From positions 220,254,899-220,318,898 of the forward strand of contig OY986435.1 of NCBI GenBank assembly GCA_963920525.1: DNA of 64,000 bases, in the 5' to 3' direction. A model generated the notes under the pieces. That model was given only the letters and a program-made list of their open reading frames with translations. It searched no databases and was not told the origin of the DNA. The translations under genes were made by a program, and so were the position numbers. This DNA is from Dichetophora obliterata. Lineage: Eukaryota; Arthropoda; Insecta; Diptera; Sciomyzidae. Within the stretch, counting starts at the first letter, position 1; each line of letters opens with the position of its first letter. Positions 57,616 to 64,000 of the stretch are shown here, in pieces.

Positions 57616-58737
57616 ACTTTGGTTGTTTTCTTTTTTTACGAGAACGCAAATCTAGTAATGAAAGGCAAAAATAGAAGAAAGAATGGATCAATGCACTGTT
57701 TACAATGCATTATAAAAAAAACCGTTTTCCAGTGTAGAGGAACACTTATTTCAAATGCATGTCCATGGACAAGGTTAACCAAAGGGTTAAGGAGAACCTC
57801 ACCTTAAAGAAATCTTAAAACTATGTTAATTCATCAGTGCACGGAGAAAAAAATCTAAAATCCATGATTTATTTGTTGAGTATTGAGTTCTTCTGTCCGA
57901 AATGCTTTTGGGATTTTATCCGAAAAGTTGAAAAAAAAACAAGTTCAAAATCGCTTGAACAAAAATGACAAAAATCAAACGACAAGAATAAATATCTTTC
58001 GATCTCAAATAATTTCAACGAGTTAACAAACAATAACAGCAAATAACAGCATCAAAAAGCAACAATAACAAAAGAATAAGAGCAGCAATATCAATAAATT
58101 GTGTAGCTGTAAGTGGTAAAGTTTTGCCTGCAACTGAAACATAAAATCTTCAAGTGCGAAAACGAAAACTACAGTTGAGAACAGAATTATGAGTTGGTCA
58201 AGAGCGATGTTAACAGAATAATGGAATACAGGGAAGAGCAAAAATTATGTTATTGTTAAAAAAGTTATTCGGTATTTTAAAATAACTTTAAACGAACATA
58301 AACACATTCTTCAAACCACTTAACTTTGAGCTTATTGATTTTGTGGGTAGTCTTATAGTTTAAGCCACCATATTGCGCTAGCCATATCGAATGTAAAGCA
58401 TAAAAATACTTTATTCATAAAAAAACACTTTCACAAAAACTTTAAGCTTTTACAAGATGATTTTTTTCAAGTTCCTCCACATTTGAATCCAAACATCCAT
58501 CTTTGGGCTTGTGATTTTTAAGTAAGTATTCTTGTTTATGCCCCATATTGCGGCAGCCATCTTTAATTCTAAGAAAGGATACATAAAATAGAAAAATACA
58601 GATTAAATAAAAATGTAAAACCCATACAAATTCTTTTTACTCGAAAATTGGAATAGGCTGGGTCCAGATGACGGGGAATGACCAGTTTTTAATTTTTTTA
58701 TTTTATTTAACTGTTTATGTAAAATTTTGTTTTATTA
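57616..58737. other. No gene seen
   Basis: AT-rich, with CAA/AAC-rich text at 58020-58090. No element boundaries recognised. Confidence 0.5.
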
Positions 58738-59518
58738 AAGCTGCATGAACTACATGCAAGGTGCAACAAATATAGCATTAATTCCCTTGGGTGGTGGTTT
58801 CTCTTGATAAGGCGAGTATAAAACTTTATGGTGTTTCCTTCCACTTTGTAAAACTTTCAAAATACAGGGTGTTTTATGGTTTTGGTACGTGTTTAGTATT
58901 ATTGATATAGAATCTAAACGATTCATCATAAAATAAAAAATAATATTTTGTATTTTAGAAAAAATATCAAATTTTCCATTAATATAACAACCACTTTGGT
59001 GTCATTTGCTGCAGCTGAGCTAAAATTTTGAGATTATCCAACGAAATATCTACAAATTTTGTATCTTTTGTTTTAGCGGAGCTTGTATTCGTACAAATTA
59101 AAAATGTCTTTTTTTCATGTAAAAATACACTTAATCAACAGTTTTTTCTAAATTCTAACTTTGAGCAATATCAGCTCCGCTAAAACAAAAAATACAAAAG
59201 TTGTTGATATTTCATTGGATAATCTCAAAAGTTTAGCTCCGCTGCAGCACATGACACGAAAGTGGTTGATAAACTGATGAAAAAGTTGATATTTATTCTA
59301 AAATAGGAAATATTATTTTTTATTTTATGGTGAGCAGTATAGATTCTATATCAATAATACTAAACACGTACCAAAACCGCAAAACACCATGTATCTTGAA
59401 AGTTTTTCAATGTGGGTGGAAACTCCATAAAGTGTTATACTCGCGTTATCAAGAAGAATCACCAGCCGGGGGAATTGATGCTATGTCTGGGGCACCTTGT
59501 ATATAATTCATGCAGCTT
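58738..59518. mobile_element. Palindromic fold-back element, arms about 360 bp
   Basis: The ends AAGCTGCATGAA and TTCATGCAGCTT lead into arms that pair almost to the centre near 59128 (ATAGAATCTA, ACACGTACCAAAACC, AGCTCCGCTAAAACA). The arms differ by scattered substitutions. There is no gene. A transcript across it would form one long hairpin. Confidence 0.75.
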
Positions 59519-59543
59519 CAAATAGAAAAATATAGGTGTCCCT

Positions 59544-60352
59544 TAAGGCGGGTCGACCCATATGGGAAAAAAAAAGTTTGCGGAGTCACCACCTAAAATG
59601 AAAGTTTATTTTGAGACAAATTTAATGGCTTCAAAAATTTTTTTTTTAGTGGTCCCGAAGTTTTCCCCAACTGGTCATTTTGGTAAAACGTCCATAACTT
59701 TACCAGTTTACAACCGATCGCAAAAAAAGTATATCGTTGAATAGATCTTAGCTAGAGCTTTAAATCTTTCTTATAAGTAATTTACCTCCGATGCCATCTT
59801 ATACTAGATTATTTCCCTAGGATGAATATAATTTTTGATTTTTTTTTTAAGAAGATAAAACTTTAGAAAAAAACGCTAAACTTTTCCGAAGAAACTTTTT
59901 AATTTCACTCATAGGGAAAAAAGTTACAGCGCATCAAATTTTTGATGAAGCTCATATTTGTTTTTGGTCGTTAGTCTTCGGTTCGGCTCTATTTGCCTTT
60001 AGAATTACTTCGTTTATATTCGGCTTTGTTCGTTAATCTTCGTTTTTCATAATAAATTTGTTCACAGTCCGTCTGTTTTTTCAGGCGTTATTGAGCCAAA
60101 TCAATTTTATTACATTAAGCTACTTTTATACAAATTTTTGAAACTTCTCTAGCAACTGTGTTTGAAACTTCTGATATCATATCTTCTTTTGCTGGATCAG
60201 GAAAATCTTTACGTTAAATCTCATCAAAATCGCTCCAGTCGTTGAGCCACAAACATATTTTTGCATAAAAATAAACAAGCAAGCAACAACTAAGGGAAAA
60301 GGCATACAAACTCACGCACAAGCGACAAAATATTTTCAGTTTTAATATGCTC
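59544..60352 (+). repeat. Left terminal inverted repeat (809 bp)
   Basis: Reverse complement of 62000-62815. Because the right arm includes the last 139 bp of the long frame, this arm carries an antisense copy of that coding end. Both arms also contain TTAGTCTTCGGTTCGGCTC and CGTTTATATTCGGCTTTG. Confidence 0.9.
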
Positions 60353-60690
60353 TACATCATTCAAACAACTTTTATCCAAATATCATTGCAAGAGCTTAAT
60401 TTTTGACAAATTCGAGGCCGTGCTTTGTGATGTTTGTTTACTAAGGCTAGTCGATCAGCTGTTTGCCATCTGGCTCTCTCAAGTGATCCACATTGCATTC
60501 TCTGCTGCAGTTTGTTTAAACTCCGGCAAATAAGACAAATTTTAGTATCCATCAGAGGACACACTAACAAAAAGCATTGAAAAAAAAGCTTAATATATGT
60601 TATTATTTCCAAGTTGGATCTGTCGGTAAAAATTAATCGAAGTGTAGTGACTTAATTGTTTTGTGGAACTTCCGAATTAACTTTGAAAAC

Positions 60691-62138
60691 ATGCCTTTCG
60701 TTAAATGTGACTTAAATTTATCAAATCTGCCTTCTAATCGCGATGTTATTGAGTACATGATGTTTCTTAAGCATGAAGGAACCGAAAGTGTCGCCAAACA
60801 TCTTAAACTTTCATGTTATATTGCAGGCACTATTAAAACACTCTGTCAGTTGTGGAATCGTGCAAATATTCCAATAATTGGGAAAACAGCAATACAAAAA
60901 AAATTACAAATCTTTTAAAAAAGTATGACGATTTTATAAGACATCCGGATAGATTTGAAGCAAGTGAATGGAACAAAATATTTTTGCTTTCGAAATGCAA
61001 ATGCGACGTTGTAAACCAAACCTGTAAATGCCCTGCTACTCAAAGAATTCCGATCAGTGCAATGAAATTTTTCATCGACCAATGTGGACCAAGGTTACTG
61101 TCATTCGAGGATCAGTTCGAAAATGTTAGCGATGTAGAAATAGCTGGTGATATTGAGAGCTGCGAGCTACAATCAAATGTTTTTTCTGGTGTTTCTGAAC
61201 GATCCACGACTACCGCTCGGTATAATCCTGGTTCAAGTGACGAAGAGGAATTTCAAGAAAGTCAACGAGAAATTCTTCCCCAAATAGCATCAGAATTGAA
61301 AGTAGCAGACATTCGGCTTTCAAATTTCTCTGCTGCATTAGACCGAAGTGATACTTCAAACCGTTTCGGATCCCTGCATGCTACAATGTTGATTAAAGAT
61401 TTAAAAATTTCGCTGGCCACCAAGTCAAAAAAAAATTTGTCAGAAGGTGTTGCCGAGAAAATGATACAATATCTGGACAATCTTATTATCGACAAAAATA
61501 AAATTCAACGGGAAAGAGCTAAATTCAGAGCAGAAGCTAGAGCAGCATCACAATGCCAAAATTTATTAAAATGCATTTCTTTCGATGGCAAAAAAGAACT
61601 AACTTTAAAGAAGAAGGAGGTTTTAAACAAAATAAGATTAGTGAGAGTTACCGAGGAGCACGTGACTATACTTAAGGAGCCAGGATCCAAATTTATCGGC
61701 TACACAACACCAACTGTGGGCACTGGCGAGGAAATTCAAAAGGCCATAGTTGATTTTTTGGTAAAAGAAAACTACCTTCTGGATCATTTGGTGGCGATCA
61801 GTTGCGATGGGACAGTGATTAATACTGGCCATAAAAATGGTGTTATATCATTTATGGAACGATACCTTCAAAGGCCATTGCAGTGGTTTGTGTGCCTGTT
61901 TCATTTTAACGAATTGCCGTTAAATGCATTGGTAAAAAAGTTTTTTGGAAAACAAAAGGGACCTGGAATCTGGCCTGGCGAATTCGGAATAGAAATTTTG
62001 AGCATATTAAAACTGAAAATATTTTGTCGCTTGTGCGTGAGTTTGTATGCCTTTTCCCTTAGTTGTTGCTTGCTTGTTTATTTTTATGCAAAAATATGTT
62101 TGTGGCTCAACGACTGGAGCGATTTTGATGAGATTTAA
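60691..62138 (+). pseudogene. Orphan transposase-like protein of the 59.5-kb element (one frameshift)
   Basis: First ATG at 60691 (MPFVKCDLNLSNLPSNRDVI). The frame shifts in an eight-A run near 60896-60903, then stays open from there to 62138. Recognisable family text: LPSNRDVIEYM, CKC..C.C (KCKCDVVNQTCKCPATQRIP), EPGSKFIGYTTPTVGTG, AISCDGTVINTGHKNGVI and LQRPLQWFVCLFHFNELPLN. This protein family is widespread in arthropods and Hydra, usually unannotated. D in CDGT followed by C..H.NELPL resembles the second D and C..H.LN block of hAT transposases. The reading past the TAA at 62136 continues in frame (CKDFPDPAKEDMISEV) to another stop at 62235, so the end may be truncated or mutated. Whether the frameshift is real or a sequencing error in the A run is open. 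Confidence 0.75.
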
Positions 62139-62815
62139 TGTAAAGATTTTCCTGATCCAGCAAAAGAAGATATGATATCAGAAGTTTCAAACACAGTTGC
62201 TAGAGAAGTTTCAAAAATTTGTATAAAAGTAGCTTAATGTAATAAAATTGATTTGGCTCAATAACGCCTGAAAAAACAGACCGACTGTGAACAAATTTAT
62301 TATGAAAAACGAAGATTAACGAACAAAGCCGAATATAAACGAAGTAATTCTAAAGGCAAATAGAGCCGAACCGAAGACTAACGACCAAAAACAAATATGA
62401 GCTTCATCAAAAATTTGATGCGCTGTAACTTTTTTCCCTATGAGTGAAATTAAAAAGTTTCTTCGGAAAAGTTTAGCGTTTTTTTCTAAAGTTTTATCTT
62501 CTTAAAAAAAAAATCAAAAATTATATTCATCCTAGGGAAATAAAACGAAAAACTTGATTATCTAGTATAAGATGGCATCGGAGGTAAATTACTTATAAGA
62601 AAGATTTAAAGCTCTAGCTAAGATCTATTCAACGATATACTTTTTTTTGCGATCGGTTGTAAACTGGTAAAGTTATGGACGTTTTACCAAAATGACCATT
62701 TGGGGAAAACTTCGGGACCACTAAAACAAAATTTTTTGAAGCCATTAAATTTGTCTCAAAATAAACTTTCATTTTAGGTGGTGACTCCGCAAACTTTTTT
62801 TGGTGACCCACCTTA
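62000..62815 (-). repeat. Right terminal inverted repeat (816 bp)
   Basis: Pairs with 59544-60352. It overlaps the 3' end of the coding frame (62000-62138). Confidence 0.9.
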
Positions 62816-62823
62816 GTGTCCCT

Positions 62824-63690
62824 ATTTATTTCCACATGACTGTATATATATGTGTAATAAGAGCGAGTTATTTTACTATGCAAAAAATATAATTAAGAAT
62901 TAAATATAAACATAAAGACAAAAAAAAATCAAAAAAGACAAAAAAAAATTTAAAAACATATTAATTATTTTTGAGTTAAACATAAAATTTTTTAAATTTT
63001 TGAAAAAAATCAAAAGTGTCTGACTTTTTGAAAATGTCGATTTTAATTTTTAAACGTGAATTACTAACAGATATTTACTTTTTGTATTTTTTTTTATTTG
63101 TTTTTAAAGTAAATTTAAAGATGAAAAAAAAAGATAGCTTACTTGTTATTGATATTGATTGATATTTGTTACGAGCCTATAATTAATTGAAAACTTTACC
63201 TTACAACTTTCTTAAAAATTGGAAAAATAGATTTCTTAATAACGATTTGGAATAATAGTCTGAAAATTCGTGCGTAAGCAGCTTTCAATACGTACTAAAA
63301 AATAACGAAATCGAAGAAGGTTGGGTCAAAAGTTCGGTTGCCCCACATGTTTTCCATAAAAATTTGGCATCACTTTTACTTAACTAATGAATTAGCCACC
63401 AGTTCTCTCGCTCAGAAAACTGAAACTGAACTTAATCATTTGAGAACTTAAGTAAGCTCATATCACAGTGTTAAGGAAAGAACCTTACGAAACAATGTTT
63501 GTTTTCTTCTTTTTGTGCGTGTCTTCCATGTGTTAATGAATCCAGAATGCATGAAATACATCATACATAAATTCTTTTGTTAATATGTCTATGATTTAAA
63601 TACAAATTCTAAATCTTTGATAGTTTAAAATCGTTTATTAAGCTTTTTAGGTCAGGTTAGAACAATTAATTGCTCTAACGAATTTTTCCA
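62824..63690. other. No gene seen
   Basis: AT-rich with A and T runs. No coding sequence, no recognised repeat. Confidence 0.5.
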
Positions 63691-63699
63691 AAGAAAACA

Positions 63700-63865
63700 A
63701 CAACATTTTCCATATGAAAAAGAAAACATCTCTAGCTGATTTTATTGCAATTTCAGCCCTGCTACAGGCTTCATCAGAAATCTTTGTGATGCCACCACCT
63801 GGGATCGAACCCGGGCATGGAATGCCGTAGCAGCGCATTAGCGCACTGCACCACAGAGATGATGA
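63700..63865 (-). mobile_element. tRNA-headed SINE, third head type
   Basis: Minus strand from about 63862: an A-box-like TGTGGTGCAGTGCGC, then the B box GGGTTCGATCCC (near 63799-63810). After the head comes ATGAAGCCTGTAGCAGGGC and a tail. The head is close to a real tRNA in box sequence, but I cannot fold a full cloverleaf. No duplication found. Confidence 0.6.
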
Positions 63866-64000
63866 GATTTCAGTGACAATTTCTCAGTTTTTCTCACTTT
63901 CATACCTTTTTCGTTGCTGTTCTTTTTTGCTTACTTTAGTTTTTTTAAGCTTATGTTATTATGGAGTCCAATTATTTGTCGGAATTTCTTCTTTTCTTAA

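Larger units (their letters stand above)
59544..62815 (+). mobile_element. hAT-like transposon with about 810-bp terminal inverted repeats
   Basis: Ends TAAGGCGGGTC and the inverse of TAAGGTGGGTC, with a perfect 8-bp duplication GTGTCCCT (59536-59543, 62816-62823). The left arm 59544-60352 and right arm 62000-62815 are almost identical inverted copies, differing by an indel of about 17 bp near 62540 and a few bases. They enclose one long gene. The YARNG-type end and 8-bp duplication point to hAT. Confidence 0.88.

Overview
This is AT-rich nuclear DNA from an animal, most likely a higher fly (Brachycera, possibly a tephritid). That inference rests on the 50-60 nt GT-AG introns, jockey-type LINEs, Tc1, piggyBac, hAT and PIF/Harbinger transposons, and a tRNA-headed SINE whose flanking text I recognise from fly genomes. 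I see no convincing single-copy host gene, rRNA gene, functional tRNA gene or bacterial-type operon. Every coding stretch I can identify belongs to a mobile element, so the window reads as a transposon graveyard with two fairly fresh elements in it.

Layout. 0.5-8.5 kb: an inverted-repeat element holding a SINE with a 14-bp target duplication, a broken orphan transposase-like gene (minus), and Helitron-like repeat blocks. 8.5-15.3 kb: a 6.8-kb PIF/Harbinger element with two apparently intact spliced genes, a DDE transposase (plus) and a Myb/SANT-type partner (minus). They sit between inverted arms of more than 1.2 kb, and a palindromic element has inserted in the right arm. 15.4-19.8 kb: no genes. 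19.8-34.1 kb: a nested stack. A transposase-like gene (minus) is split by a non-autonomous hAT, the hAT by a piggyBac, the piggyBac by a LINE, and that LINE by a second LINE. Harbinger MITEs lie at two levels, and a second hAT carrying several tandem arrays sits beside or inside the same gene. 34.6-36.7 kb: a LINE tail split by a hAT with a perfect 8-bp duplication. 37.2-38.8 kb: a Tc1 relic with a duplicated end. 40.4-41.4 kb: a 1-kb Harbinger-type MITE. 43-48 kb: SINEs, hAT debris and a third LINE carrying two insertions. 50-59.5 kb: fold-back elements, hairpins, tandem arrays and another hAT. 59.5-62.8 kb: a 3.3-kb element with about 810-bp, almost identical terminal inverted repeats, a perfect 8-bp target duplication and one long gene of an orphan transposase-like family.

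How the parts relate. In the Harbinger element the two convergent genes are the usual transposase plus DNA-binding partner. Their likely targets are the repeated GTACGGCC-type motifs just inside both ends. In the 59.5-kb element the terminal repeats and 8-bp duplication tie the otherwise unclassified protein to a hAT-like mobility mechanism. Most other boundaries were set from target-site duplications read by eye, and several were confirmed because removing the insert restores a reading frame.
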